64,000 bases of DNA from Virgibacillus_O sediminis (GCF_042643265.1 NZ_JBHRRZ010000002.1:62001-126000); one strand, 5' to 3'. Numbered from the stretch's first letter, positions 44,232 through 52,662 are shown. Notes: generated by a model from the letters alone, not told the origin. Program-made: numbers and translations.

Positions 44232-44400
44232 AGATGTTCCGAGCGAGAAAGCCCACGGTTTTAATCGTGGGATGATAGCTCGGTCGGATACGGAGTACCA
44301 CTAAAAGCCGCAAAGTTTATGGCGCTTCAAGTATCCGAAAATTCCTTCTTTTCAAGTTGTGTTTGTTGTAGTTTGGCAAATAAACAAATACAATAAGTAT

Positions 44401-44799
44401 ATGAATGAGTACAGAAGAACAAAAACAACCGTATCATTAGTAAACTACCATTTCGTTTTTTGTCCTCGATACAGAAGGAAAATATTCCTCCGTGCGGATG
44501 TTGAGGAACGTTTTAAACAGTTAGTACAAGAAATATGTGGAGAATTGGAAATTATCATTGTCGCTTTAGAGTGCGATAAAGACCACACCCATTTATTTCT
44601 AAATGCACCACCAACATTTAGTCCTGCTGGAATCATGGCAAAAATCAAAGGAGTGACTTCTAAAAAGTTGAGAGAGGAATTTTCTCATCTTCAACATTTG
44701 CCAAGCCTATGGACTCGTTCCTACTTTGTATCTACCGCGGGGAGTGTATCGAGCGAAACCATTAAACAGTATGTGGAACAACAAAAAACAAGGGGGTGA
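44401..44799 (+). CDS. tnpA: IS200/IS605 Y1 transposase TnpA
   Basis: 132 residues, the normal length. HUH motif is His62-Thr-His64 (KDHTHLFLN) and the catalytic tyrosine is Tyr124 (ETIKQYVEQQ). The N-terminus VSLVNYHFVFCPRYRRKI is the family hallmark. It cuts and rejoins single-stranded element ends. The ATG at 44401 has no strong ribosome site. It ends 4 nt before the tnpB start, whose ribosome site lies inside tnpA. Intact. Confidence 0.95.
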   Translation: MNEYRRTKTTVSLVNYHFVFCPRYRRKIFLRADVEERFKQLVQEICGELEIIIVALECDKDHTHLFLNAPPTFSPAGIMAKIKGVTSKKLREEFSHLQHLPSLWTRSYFVSTAGSVSSETIKQYVEQQKTRG

Positions 44800-44803
44800 A
44801 ACT

Positions 44804-45880
44804 GTGTCGCAAACTATAACCGTCAAAATAAAACTGCTTCCGACAAAAGAACAAGCAACTATCTTGCAAGAAATGAGTAAGGAATATATCTCTACTATCA
44901 ATATTCTTGTGTCAGAAATGGTTGCTGAAAAGAAAAGCACAAAAAAATCAAGTAAGGATATTTCTGCCCCTTTGCCAAGTGCAGTCAAGAATCAAGCTAT
45001 TAAGGATGCTAAAAGCCTGTTCAAGAAAGTAAAGAAAAGTAAACTTGCTACTGTTCCTGTTTTGAAGAAGCCTGTATGCATTTGGAATAACCAAAACTAC
45101 TCTTTCGATTTCACTCATATCCGCCTCCCATTGATGATTGACGGGAAGGCGAAGAAAACACCTGTCCGTGCGTTATTAGTCGACAAAAAGAATCGTACCT
45201 TCAATTTGTTGAAGCACAAAACAGGAACGCTCCGCATCACCAGAAAATCAGGAAAGTGGATGGCCCAAATAGCTGTCACGATTCAGCCAACAAAAAAGAC
45301 AGGAACGAAAATTATGGGAGTTGACTTGGGACTGAAGATTCCTGCTGTTGCTGTGACCGATAATGGAAAGGTGCGCTTTTTCGGCAACGGCAAGCGGAAC
45401 AAGTTTATGAAACGAAGATTCAGGGCTAAACGAAAGAAGCTCGGACACAAAAAGAAATGGAATGCCATTCGGAATCTCAACGATAAAGAACAGCGTTGGA
45501 TGAGGGACCAAGACCATAAGGTCAGTCGTGCCATTGTAGATTTTGCCAAACAACAGAAAGTCTCTGTCATTCGCTTGGAAAAATTAGCGAACATCCGGCA
45601 GACGGCAAGAACAAGCCGTAAAAACGAAAAGAACCTGCACACGTGGTCATTTTATCGTATTGCTCAATTTATCGAGTACAAAGCGAATCTGGAAGGCATC
45701 GAAATCGAATATGTGAACCCCGCTCATACAAGTCAAACCTGTCCGGATTGTAGTGAAAAAAATAAGGCACAAGACCGAAAATACAGGTGTAAGTGTGGAT
45801 TCGAGAAACATCGAGATATAGTCGGTGCAATGAATATAAGATATGCACCTGTGATTGATGGTAATAGTCAATCAGCCTAA
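44804..45880 (+). CDS. tnpB: RNA-guided nuclease TnpB (IS605 OrfB)
   Basis: 358 residues, GTG start at 44804 behind AGGGGGTGA. RuvC-like catalytic residues are Asp174 (GVDLGLK), Glu259 (IRLEKLAN) and Asp338 (HRDIVGAMN). The zinc finger has Cys313, Cys316, Cys329 and Cys331 (CPDC ... CKC). All are present, so nuclease activity is likely. TnpB proteins use an RNA from the element's right end to cut DNA next to a motif equal to the insertion site, which keeps the element in place. Here that motif would be TTTAC or part of it. Confidence 0.93.
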   Translation: MSQTITVKIKLLPTKEQATILQEMSKEYISTINILVSEMVAEKKSTKKSSKDISAPLPSAVKNQAIKDAKSLFKKVKKSKLATVPVLKKPVCIWNNQNYSFDFTHIRLPLMIDGKAKKTPVRALLVDKKNRTFNLLKHKTGTLRITRKSGKWMAQIAVTIQPTKKTGTKIMGVDLGLKIPAVAVTDNGKVRFFGNGKRNKFMKRRFRAKRKKLGHKKKWNAIRNLNDKEQRWMRDQDHKVSRAIVDFAKQQKVSVIRLEKLANIRQTARTSRKNEKNLHTWSFYRIAQFIEYKANLEGIEIEYVNPAHTSQTCPDCSEKNKAQDRKYRCKCGFEKHRDIVGAMNIRYAPVIDGNSQSA

Positions 45881-46053
45881 GATGCTATATGCACTGTCTT
45901 AGGAGGGGTGATGGCACACCCCCATCTAAAGACCTGTCCAAAACAGAAATGGACTGCGGGCGCGAAGGTACTTTAGAATCCCACTCAAAATCCGAAGGAT
46001 CTGAGCTTGCGGCTTTAGCCGTGGGAGTGTCAATTGGTTGTACAATTTATTCA
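45881..46053 (+). ncRNA. Predicted omega (right-end) RNA of TnpB
   Basis: The 153 nt between the tnpB stop and the right end are non-coding and structured (AGGAGGGGTGATGGCACACC region, then the CCCACTC/GTGGGAGTG hairpin). In characterised IS605 elements this region is the scaffold and the first bases outside the element act as guide; here those would be 46034-46053 (TTGGTTGTACAATTTATTCA). Position is by analogy; start point unknown. Confidence 0.5.
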
Positions 46054-46168
46054 TGGAAAAGATAGAAGAGCACCTCGCCATATTTTAAAAGAACGGCTGG
46101 CGAAGGGTGAAATCAGTGTGGAAGAGTACGAGAGACTGAGGCGGGTACTGAAACAACCCGAAAAATAG
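46034..46168 (+). pseudogene. SHOCT-domain small membrane protein, 3' part (split by IS)
   Basis: 44 codons plus stop, in frame with the 5' part after removal of the element: LVVQFIHGKDRRAPRHILKE, then the SHOCT motif LAKGEISVEEYERLRRVLK. No start codon of its own. Without the membrane helix this SHOCT piece is not expected to be made. Confidence 0.8.
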
Positions 46169-46212
46169 GAAGCCGCTCAAACGCTCCCGAATACAGAGAT
46201 GAATGAGGTAAC

Positions 46213-47619
46213 ATGATGTTCAATCGGATTTCGTTAAAAATAGGATTACTGTTCTTTATCTTTATACTACTACTGGAATCCTTGCTGTTCACCATTTTAT
46301 ATATCAATATGGCCAACACACGCATTGAGGAAGTGATGGATAATCTGTTAGCCAGGGGTAATACCCACCGGGATGTCCTGGAAGACAGTTATAATGAACA
46401 GACACTCGAGCACGTAGGGATGATGGAGGCCGCTTCCGATTTCATTGTGATCATCACCGATCGTGACGGAACGGTAGTGGCTAATTCAGATCCGGTAGAA
46501 AAGGAAATGGCGGAAGTAATGGAACACACCAATCACAGAAATACCCCTGAGGGGGGTGCGGTAGTAGAAGATCGGTGGAAGGAAAAAGATTATATTGCGA
46601 CAGATAGCCCGATCACCATTGGCGGGCAGCATGAGGGCCATGTTTTCATGTTCGCAAACACGGTCCATGTCAAGAGGGTCCTGGACCAGATCAGTGATCA
46701 GTTCGCAGTGGTCGGGCTTTTCACCCTCGGTTTGACGATTATTACGATCTTTATCCTTTCGAGGTTCATCACGCTCCCTCTGATACAGATGAAGGAAGCC
46801 ACCGAACAGCTCAGCAGGGGGAGGAATAAGGTGGAACTTCAGACAGGGCGGAGAGATGAGCTGGGTGAGTTGGCCGGTTCCATTACCAGGCTTTCCGATG
46901 ATCTGGAACGGATCAAAAAGGAAAGGAATGATTTTCTTTCCCACATCTCCCATGAACTAAGGACACCGCTGACCTATATTAAGGGATATGCAGATATCCT
47001 GGGAAGAAAGGATATTACCGAGGAGAACCGCAAAAAGTATATTCATATTGTCAGGGAAGAAACGGAACAGCTGGCTGCCTTAATCAAAAATCTCTTTGAT
47101 TTGGCGAAAATGGACCAGAATAATTTCACCATTCAAAGGCAGGAGGTAAATTTGAAGAGATTTGCCGATTCCATTGCAGAGTTGGTGGAACCGGTCTTTT
47201 CAGCCAAGGATATTACCTTGAGAGTTATTTGCCCCGAAGGCGTGACGGCAGAGATTGATCCCGAGCGGTTCCAGCAGGTACTGCTCAATATCTTGGACAA
47301 TGCTGGCAAACATACACATGCCGGGGATGAAGTCTGTTTAAGGGTGGAGCAGACAGGAGAGACCGTCCGAATCAGCATTGCGGATACGGGGGAGGGGGTT
47401 CCTGAAGAGGACCTTCCTCATCTATTCGACCGTCTGTATCGGGTAGAGAAATCACGCTCGCGATCGGCAGGAGGCTCCGGGCTCGGGTTGTCGATCGCCA
47501 AGGAAATCGTGGAAGCACATGGGGGGACCATCGAAGTGGATAGTAAATTAGGGAAAGGAACCGAGATGATGATCAAACTGGAAGGGGGGAGAGAATGTGT
47601 ATCAAGTTCTTCTGATTGA
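46213..47619 (+). CDS. Two-component sensor histidine kinase
   Basis: 468 residues. Membrane helix 1 at about 10-33, an outside sensor domain of about 135 residues (FIVIITDRDGTVVANSD, PAS/Cache-like), helix 2 at about 167-187, HAMP, then HisKA with phospho-His in DFLSHISHELRTPLTYIKGYAD. The ATPase domain shows NILDNAGKHT (N box), IADTGEGVPEEDL (G1) and GGSGLGLSIAKEI (G2). It overlaps the response regulator gene by 23 nt. Its location between a YdhK/SHOCT pair and csoR-copAZ suggests metal or envelope stress as signal; this is inferred. Confidence 0.93.
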   Translation: MMFNRISLKIGLLFFIFILLLESLLFTILYINMANTRIEEVMDNLLARGNTHRDVLEDSYNEQTLEHVGMMEAASDFIVIITDRDGTVVANSDPVEKEMAEVMEHTNHRNTPEGGAVVEDRWKEKDYIATDSPITIGGQHEGHVFMFANTVHVKRVLDQISDQFAVVGLFTLGLTIITIFILSRFITLPLIQMKEATEQLSRGRNKVELQTGRRDELGELAGSITRLSDDLERIKKERNDFLSHISHELRTPLTYIKGYADILGRKDITEENRKKYIHIVREETEQLAALIKNLFDLAKMDQNNFTIQRQEVNLKRFADSIAELVEPVFSAKDITLRVICPEGVTAEIDPERFQQVLLNILDNAGKHTHAGDEVCLRVEQTGETVRISIADTGEGVPEEDLPHLFDRLYRVEKSRSRSAGGSGLGLSIAKEIVEAHGGTIEVDSKLGKGTEMMIKLEGGRECVSSSSD

Positions 47620-48277
47620 TGACGAGCCAAGAATGTTGGATTTGCTTGAACTCTACTTGGCTCCATATGACTATGTATGCGAAAAAGCTGCCGGCGCCGA
47701 AGAGGCACTGGACATGATGAAACAGGAAGCATTCGATATAATCCTACTCGACATTATGATGCCTGGGATGGATGGTTGGGAACTGTGCCGGGAGATCCGG
47801 CTCTTTTCCGAAGTGCCGATCATCATGCTGACTGCTCGGGGGCTGCAGGAGGATATTGTAAAAGGTCTCCGGCTGGGGGCAGATGATTATATGATCAAAC
47901 CATTCGATGAAGAAGAGCTGCTTGCGAGAATGGAGGCGCTATTGCGCAGGAGCTCCCCGAGGCATGTAGTAGAATTTAAAGGGCTTGTTTGGGACAAGGA
48001 CCGCTTCGAGCTGAGTTATAAACAGAACACTATAAAGTTGACCCCCAAGGAGTTTGACATGCTTGGCCTGCTCATGCAGCATCCACATAAAGTGTTCAGC
48101 AGGGATAAGCTGTTGGAACTCATATGGGGAATCGATGCGGAGACAGAAGGAAGGACTGTTGATTCCCATGTCCGTAATATGAGGGAAAAAATCCGTGATG
48201 CTGGATTTCCGATTGATGAACATTTTAAGACCGTATGGGGTGTCGGATACAAGTGGGTGGTACGAAAGGGAGAATAG
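47597..48277 (+). CDS. OmpR family response regulator
   Basis: 226 residues, GTG start at 47597 behind GGGGAG, inside the end of the kinase gene. The receiver has the DDEP acidic pair, phospho-Asp in ILLDIMMPGMDG, Thr in MLTARG and Lys in IKPFDEEEL. The C-terminal winged helix ends TVWGVGYKW, the standard OmpR/PhoB ending. Output genes are not known; ydhK, the SHOCT gene and the copper operon are the nearest candidates. Confidence 0.94.
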   Translation: MYQVLLIDDEPRMLDLLELYLAPYDYVCEKAAGAEEALDMMKQEAFDIILLDIMMPGMDGWELCREIRLFSEVPIIMLTARGLQEDIVKGLRLGADDYMIKPFDEEELLARMEALLRRSSPRHVVEFKGLVWDKDRFELSYKQNTIKLTPKEFDMLGLLMQHPHKVFSRDKLLELIWGIDAETEGRTVDSHVRNMREKIRDAGFPIDEHFKTVWGVGYKWVVRKGE

Positions 48278-48424
48278 TAAGTAGAGCGGCGTACTTCGCG
48301 ATGATTGGTAAATGCCATAAATTGCAGCATACTAAGAAAGGCACACGTCCATAGCTTGCAGGACTAATGCTTGATCTCCACGGAAACTGCACAGGTTTTT
48401 TACATAAATACGGCCCTCCATTTC

Positions 48425-48453
48425 TTGACTTTTATACTATAGGGGGGTATCCT
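48425..48453 (+). promoter_or_regulatory. Promoter and CsoR operator of csoR-copA-copZ
   Basis: TTGACT (48425-48430), 17 nt, TATCCT (48448-48453). Between and over the -10 lies ATACTATAGGGGGGTAT (48434-48450), a G-tract dyad of the CsoR-operator type (TACC...GGGGTAT). An alternative TATAAT is at 48453-48458. Confidence 0.65.
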
Positions 48454-48485
48454 ATAATTAGAAAATGTTAAAGGAAGTGGATCAG

Positions 48486-48788
48486 ATGGATGAATTTCTG
48501 CATGACCACCCGATTACCCCCCGAACCGATGCCGAGAAGCAACAGGTTGTGAACCGTCTGAAGCGGATTGAGGGGCAGGTACGGGGAATTCAAAAAATGG
48601 TCGAAGAGGATCGTTACTGTGTCGATATATTGGTGCAAATCAGTGCCATTAATGCAGCATTGAAAAAGGTCGGTTTTACGGTGGCTGAACGGCATGCGAA
48701 GCATTGTGTCAGCCATGCGGTGAAATCTGGCGAAGGAGAAGAAGCGATAGAGGAACTGCTCCAGGTAATGAAACAGTTCTCTAAGTAA
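48486..48788 (+). CDS. csoR: Copper-sensing repressor CsoR
   Basis: 100 residues from the ATG at 48486 (AAAGGAAGTGG upstream). With this start the Cu(I) ligands take the B. subtilis numbers exactly: Cys45 (RYCVDIL), His70 and Cys74 (ERHAKHCVSHA); an in-frame ATG 21 nt earlier would shift them. All-helical DUF156 fold, VVNRLKRIEGQVRGIQKMVEE. Represses the copA-copZ genes that follow until Cu(I) binds. 15-nt gap to copA. Confidence 0.95.
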   Translation: MDEFLHDHPITPRTDAEKQQVVNRLKRIEGQVRGIQKMVEEDRYCVDILVQISAINAALKKVGFTVAERHAKHCVSHAVKSGEGEEAIEELLQVMKQFSK

Positions 48789-48803
48789 AGGAGGGATATC
48801 ATC

Positions 48804-51188
48804 ATGGGTGAAGAAAAGCATTTGGATATAGGTGTAACGGGTATGACCTGTGCAGCCTGTTCGAGCCGGGTGGAAAAGGTGCTGAATAAAATGGACGGGG
48901 TCGAAGCACAAGTTAACCTCACCACGGAAAAGGCGAGCATTGATTACCGGCCGGATGAAGTTTCTGTGGAAGACATCACCAACCGGATAGAAAAACTGGG
49001 ATACGGTGTCCAAACAGAGAAGGTAGAGTTCGATGTGACCGGCATGACCTGTGCGGCTTGCTCCAGCCGGATTGAAAAGGTGCTGAATAAGCAGGAGGGC
49101 ATCAGCCAGGCAAGTGTAAACCTCGCGTCAGAAAGTGCCACGATCGAGTACAATCCGGGGATGATGGAGGAAAAGGACATTATCGGCCGCATCCAAAAAC
49201 TCGGCTATGATGCCAAACCGAAGGCAGACAAAGTGGAAAAGCAGTCACAGAAAGAGAAGCAACTGGAGCGGATGAAGCAGAAGCTGATTGTTTCCTCCAT
49301 TCTGACGCTTCCGTTGCTGATCACCATGCTTGACCACTTGTTCGGCATCGCATTGCCGGATATTCTGATGAATCCTTGGTTCCAACTGGCGCTTGCGACT
49401 CCTATCCAATTCATCATCGGCTGGCAGTTCTATGTCGGTGCCTATAAGAATCTCCGGAGTGGCGGGGCCAATATGGATGTATTGGTTGCCCTCGGCACCA
49501 GTGCGGCGTATTTCTACAGTCTCTATGAGGCATTCCGCACGATTGGAAATCCGGATTACATGCCGCATCTGTATTTTGAGACAAGTGCCATCATCATTAC
49601 GCTGATTCTTTTCGGCAAGTATTTGGAGATGACGGCAAAAGGAAAAACGACGATGGCCATTTCCAAACTTCTCAACCTCCAAGCCAAGCAGGCGAGGATT
49701 ATCAAGAATGGGGAAGAAGTGATGGTCCCGGTGGAAGAAGTAGTGGTCGGCGACCGGCTGGTCATCAAGCCGGGGGAGAAAATCCCGGTCGATGGTGTCG
49801 TTGTGAAGGGAAGGACATCGGTGGATGAATCCATGCTGACAGGTGAATCCATTCCGGTGGAAAAAGAAGAGCAGGCAACCGTCATCGGCTCCACCCTTAA
49901 TAAAAACGGCAGCATTGAAATGGAAGCAACCAAGGTTGGAAAGGATACCGCACTTGCCTCCATTGTGAAAGCAGTAGAGGATGCTCAAGGCTCAAAGGCG
50001 CCGATTCAGCGGTTGGCCGATATCATTTCCGGATATTTCGTGCCGATTGTCGTCGGGATAGCCATTGTGACATTCATCATCTGGATCACCCTGGTCTCTC
50101 CTGGAAATGTCGAGCCTGCACTGGTGGCAGCCATTGCTGTATTGGTGATCGCCTGCCCTTGCGCACTCGGTCTGGCCACCCCGACCTCAATCATGGTCGG
50201 AACAGGCAAAGGGGCAGAATCAGGCATCCTGTTCAAAGGCGGAGAACACCTGGAACGCACGCACCAGCTCGATGTCATCGTCATGGACAAAACCGGAACC
50301 ATTACTAGAGGCAAGCCGGAAGTCACCGATTTCACCGGGGATGAAGAGACACTGCATCTTTTGGCAAGCGCTGAAAAAGGCTCCGAGCATCCATTGGCGG
50401 AAGCTATTGTTGCTCATGCCACGGAACGCGATTTGAAATTAGCAGACGCCGATGCATTCCAGGCAATACCCGGCCACGGTATAGAGGCGGTGGTATCCGG
50501 GAAACGTGTACTTGTAGGAAACAGAAAGCTGCTAGCGGAACATGGCATCGAGGCGGCTAGTGCAGAAAGTGAGCTGGCAAGGTATGAGTCCGAGGGGAAA
50601 ACGGCCATGCTGATTGCTGTGGACGGTGTTTTTCAAGGAATTGTGGCAGTAGCTGACACGATCAAGGAGACGGCACCGGAAGCAGTCCGCCAGCTGAAGG
50701 AGCAGGGACTTCAAGTGGTGATGCTGACTGGGGATAATGAACGGACAGCCAGTGCGATTGCCAGCCAGGTTGGAATAGATCAGGTTATTGCCCAAGTCCT
50801 TCCCGGCGAAAAGGCTGATAAAGTAAAAGAGATACAGCTGGAAGGGAAAAAAGTGGCCATGGTCGGTGATGGGGTAAACGACGCTCCTGCACTTGCTGTC
50901 GCAGATATCGGGATTGCGATCGGCACCGGCACGGAGGTTGCTATCGAAGCGGCGGATGTCACTATCCTTGGCGGAGAACTGCTGCTGATCCCAAAAGCCA
51001 TCAGGCTCAGCCATTCGACCATCAAGAATATCCGCCAGAATCTGTTTTGGGCTTTTGCCTATAATAGTGCCGGCATTCCGATTGCGGCTCTCGGCCTGTT
51101 GGCCCCTTGGGTTGCCGGAGGAGCCATGGCGCTCAGTTCAGTAAGTGTTGTTACTAACTCTCTTCGTTTGAAGCGGGTTAAGATATAA
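48804..51188 (+). CDS. copA: Copper-exporting P1B-type ATPase
   Basis: 794 residues. Two N-terminal heavy-metal domains, GMTCAACSSRVEKVL (Cys16, Cys19) and GMTCAACSSRIEKVL (Cys84, Cys87). The membrane part has IACPCALGLATPTS with the Cu(I)-type CPC, then DKTGTIT, SEHPLAEAI and GDGVNDAPALA. Helix 7-8 signatures AYNSAGIPIAALG and MALSSVSVVTNSLRL (N, Y, M, S residues) mark the Cu(I) subgroup and differ from CadA. RBS AAAGGAGGG. Followed by copZ after 24 nt. Confidence 0.96.
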   Translation: MGEEKHLDIGVTGMTCAACSSRVEKVLNKMDGVEAQVNLTTEKASIDYRPDEVSVEDITNRIEKLGYGVQTEKVEFDVTGMTCAACSSRIEKVLNKQEGISQASVNLASESATIEYNPGMMEEKDIIGRIQKLGYDAKPKADKVEKQSQKEKQLERMKQKLIVSSILTLPLLITMLDHLFGIALPDILMNPWFQLALATPIQFIIGWQFYVGAYKNLRSGGANMDVLVALGTSAAYFYSLYEAFRTIGNPDYMPHLYFETSAIIITLILFGKYLEMTAKGKTTMAISKLLNLQAKQARIIKNGEEVMVPVEEVVVGDRLVIKPGEKIPVDGVVVKGRTSVDESMLTGESIPVEKEEQATVIGSTLNKNGSIEMEATKVGKDTALASIVKAVEDAQGSKAPIQRLADIISGYFVPIVVGIAIVTFIIWITLVSPGNVEPALVAAIAVLVIACPCALGLATPTSIMVGTGKGAESGILFKGGEHLERTHQLDVIVMDKTGTITRGKPEVTDFTGDEETLHLLASAEKGSEHPLAEAIVAHATERDLKLADADAFQAIPGHGIEAVVSGKRVLVGNRKLLAEHGIEAASAESELARYESEGKTAMLIAVDGVFQGIVAVADTIKETAPEAVRQLKEQGLQVVMLTGDNERTASAIASQVGIDQVIAQVLPGEKADKVKEIQLEGKKVAMVGDGVNDAPALAVADIGIAIGTGTEVAIEAADVTILGGELLLIPKAIRLSHSTIKNIRQNLFWAFAYNSAGIPIAALGLLAPWVAGGAMALSSVSVVTNSLRLKRVKI

Positions 51189-51212
51189 TCATAAAGAAAA
51201 GGGGTAATAGAC

Positions 51213-51416
51213 ATGGAAACAACATTGAATGTAAAAGGAATGACTTGCGGCCATTGCAAGATGTCTGTAGAAGGCGCATTGAAAAATCTTGAAGGCGTTA
51301 ACAGCGCAGAAGTTGATCTCGGAAGCGGAAAAGTGAAGGTAGCATACGAAGAAGGAAAAGTTACGGTGGAAGATATGCGTGAAGCGGTGGAAGATCAAGG
51401 CTATGATGTAGCATAA
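51213..51416 (+). CDS. copZ: Copper chaperone CopZ
   Basis: 67 residues, a single ferredoxin-like heavy-metal domain with the GMTCGHC motif (Cys12, Cys15). It delivers Cu(I) to CopA. RBS AAAGGGG, last gene of the csoR-copA-copZ unit. Confidence 0.96.
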   Translation: METTLNVKGMTCGHCKMSVEGALKNLEGVNSAEVDLGSGKVKVAYEEGKVTVEDMREAVEDQGYDVA

Positions 51417-51419
51417 TAG

Positions 51420-51455
51420 CAAAAGCCGGTACCCGAACGGGGGATCCGGCTTTTG
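51420..51455 (+). terminator. Terminator of the copper operon
   Basis: CAAAAGCCGG ... CCGGCTTTTG, perfect 10-bp stem with a 16-nt loop, starting 4 nt after the copZ stop. Confidence 0.8.
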
Positions 51456-51485
51456 TCTTGGAATGAAAATAAAGGAGTGAGAAAG

Positions 51486-52094
51486 ATGGGCACCTGCTTC
51501 TCCCACGTATATGATCCACTGATGAGCCCACTTGAAAAGAAGTATATTGGAGGGCTCAGAAGAAAGCTGATCTCCGGCCAAACCGGAAACATCCTGGAAG
51601 TCGGCGCAGGGACGGGGTTGAATTTTCCCTATTATGACCAGGCCGAAAAAGTGGTGGCAGTGGAACCGGACTCGTCTATGAGGGAAAAGTCGCTGGCCAG
51701 GGCGCAGGAGGCCCGTGTGCTGATTGAGCTGGTGGAAGCTTCTGGAGAATCTCTGCCATTTGCAGACGACACGTTTGATGCCGCTGTCGCTGCCTTGGTA
51801 TTTTGCACCATACCTGAACCTGAACAAGCGCTCCGGGAACTCAGCAGGGTATGTAAACCAGGAGCGCCAATCCTGTTCCTGGAACATGTAAGGTTGGAAG
51901 GACCGCTAGGAAAACTGCAGGATGGATTGACACCGGTATGGAAGAAGATGTGTGATGGCTGCCATTTAAATAGGGACACCATTTCCTTGGTGGAAAATAA
52001 CTTCCAGATGATCCGGGTGGAACGCCATTTGAAGAATATCTTTGTGTTGATGGAAGCGATGAATGAAAAAATGTCAAAATTGCATACACGATAG
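51486..52094 (+). CDS. Class I SAM-dependent methyltransferase
   Basis: 202 residues from the ATG at 51486 behind AAGGAGTGAG; a longer frame starts inside the terminator. Motif I LEVGAGTGLNFPYY binds SAM, followed by VVAVEPDSSM (acidic strand 2) and DAAVAALVFCTIPEPEQAL (motif II/III). The C-terminal FLEHVRLEGPLGKLQD ... PVWKKMCDGCHLNRDT resembles the UbiE/METTL7-type small methyltransferases found next to arsenic or thiol genes. A role in metal or metalloid methylation is possible but unproven. Its promoter is not obvious; read-through from copZ is possible. Confidence 0.88.
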   Translation: MGTCFSHVYDPLMSPLEKKYIGGLRRKLISGQTGNILEVGAGTGLNFPYYDQAEKVVAVEPDSSMREKSLARAQEARVLIELVEASGESLPFADDTFDAAVAALVFCTIPEPEQALRELSRVCKPGAPILFLEHVRLEGPLGKLQDGLTPVWKKMCDGCHLNRDTISLVENNFQMIRVERHLKNIFVLMEAMNEKMSKLHTR

Positions 52095-52228
52095 CCGTTT
52101 TTCTTCGATTTACAGACAAATTCCTGCACAACCTTGAATAATTTCAAATAAATATAGAAATGAATAAGAATATGTTATAAAGTAGTAGGGAAGCTAAGGA
52201 TATAAACCAAAGGAGAGTTTACCAGGAA

Positions 52229-52396
52229 ATGAGTGGCTATTGTATTACGTATCAGACAGAAGAGGGTCTGATCAGGAGAACGGTCGTCCAGGCAGAGACT
52301 AAGCAGGAAGCACATGAAATCGCCAGCAAAGAACTAGAAGAGAGCACTGTCCTGTATGCACAGGAAGAAGATTATTACCTGGATGCCTTTCTATAG
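52229..52396 (+). CDS. Small soluble protein, 55 residues, unknown
   Basis: Reads MSGYCITYQTEEGLIRRTVV at the start and ends EEDYYLDAFL. AAAGGAG lies 15 nt before the ATG, rather far, with a second AGGA directly before it. A strong terminator follows the stop. The pattern of a beta strand, a variable turn, a strand and a helix (ETKQEAHEIASKELEES) suggests a small alpha/beta fold. Family not recognised. Coding is supported by the ribosome site, terminator and balanced composition. Confidence 0.6.
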   Translation: MSGYCITYQTEEGLIRRTVVQAETKQEAHEIASKELEESTVLYAQEEDYYLDAFL

Positions 52397-52398
52397 TA

Positions 52399-52436
52399 AA
52401 ACAGGCCGAGCCCCCGATGAGAGGGCCGGCCTGTTT
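52399..52436 (+). terminator. Bidirectional terminator
   Basis: AACAGGCCG-A-GCCC ... GGGCCGGCCTGTT followed by a long T run (TTATTTTTTT). Sits between the 55-residue gene and convergent tatA. Confidence 0.85.
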
Positions 52437-52476
52437 TATTTTTTTCACGTTTTTTAGAATGAATTGGAGAGATTTT

Positions 52477-52662
52477 TTATGTTTCCGTTCTCTGTTCCTT
52501 TTTGTCCGGTTGATCGTCTTCAACCAATTCAGTAGCAGACTGTTTGAAAGCTGTCAGTGTCTGTCCCACTGCTTTTCCTATTTCCGGGAGCTTTTTGGGC
52601 CCGAAAATAATCAAGGCAATAATCAGGATAAGAATCAGGCCGGGTACACCAATATTAGCCAT
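52477..52662 (-). CDS. tatA: Sec-independent (Tat) translocase TatA
   Basis: 61 residues from the ATG (MANIGVPGLILI) behind AAGGAG; an in-frame TTG three codons earlier is too close to that site. One N-terminal membrane helix, the conserved FGPKKLPEIGKAVGQTL hinge and amphipathic helix, and a charged tail. It forms the Tat pore with TatC, which is not in the window. Its position right behind a Tat-signal operon suggests a dedicated TatA for that substrate. Confidence 0.95.
   Translation of the reverse strand: MANIGVPGLILILIIALIIFGPKKLPEIGKAVGQTLTAFKQSATELVEDDQPDKKEQRTET

Larger units (their letters stand above)
44232..46033 (+). mobile_element. IS200/IS605 family insertion sequence (tnpA + tnpB)
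   Basis: 1802 bp. Boundaries were set by requiring that excision rejoin the SHOCT frame: left end after TTTAC (44231), right end at GTGTCAA (46033). There are no terminal inverted repeats and no target duplication, as expected. Subterminal hairpins are present: CCCACG ... CGTGGG near 44251-44270 at the left end and GCGGCTTTAGCCGT with CCCACTC ... GTGGGAGTG at the right end. Carries tnpA (Y1 HUH transposase) and tnpB (RuvC-type nuclease), both intact, so the element may be active. Confidence 0.9.

Noticed and set aside
43812..44264. 150-codon plus-strand frame running from ydhK antisense into the SHOCT gene
   Set aside because: Crosses the ydhK promoter and dyad; the SHOCT reading with its own ribosome site at 44145 is better supported.
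48278..48420. Riboswitch or small RNA before csoR
   Set aside because: No recognisable aptamer core, only an ordinary promoter with a G-rich operator nearer the gene.
49245..49988. 247-codon minus-strand frame inside copA
   Set aside because: Shadow of copA on the opposite strand.
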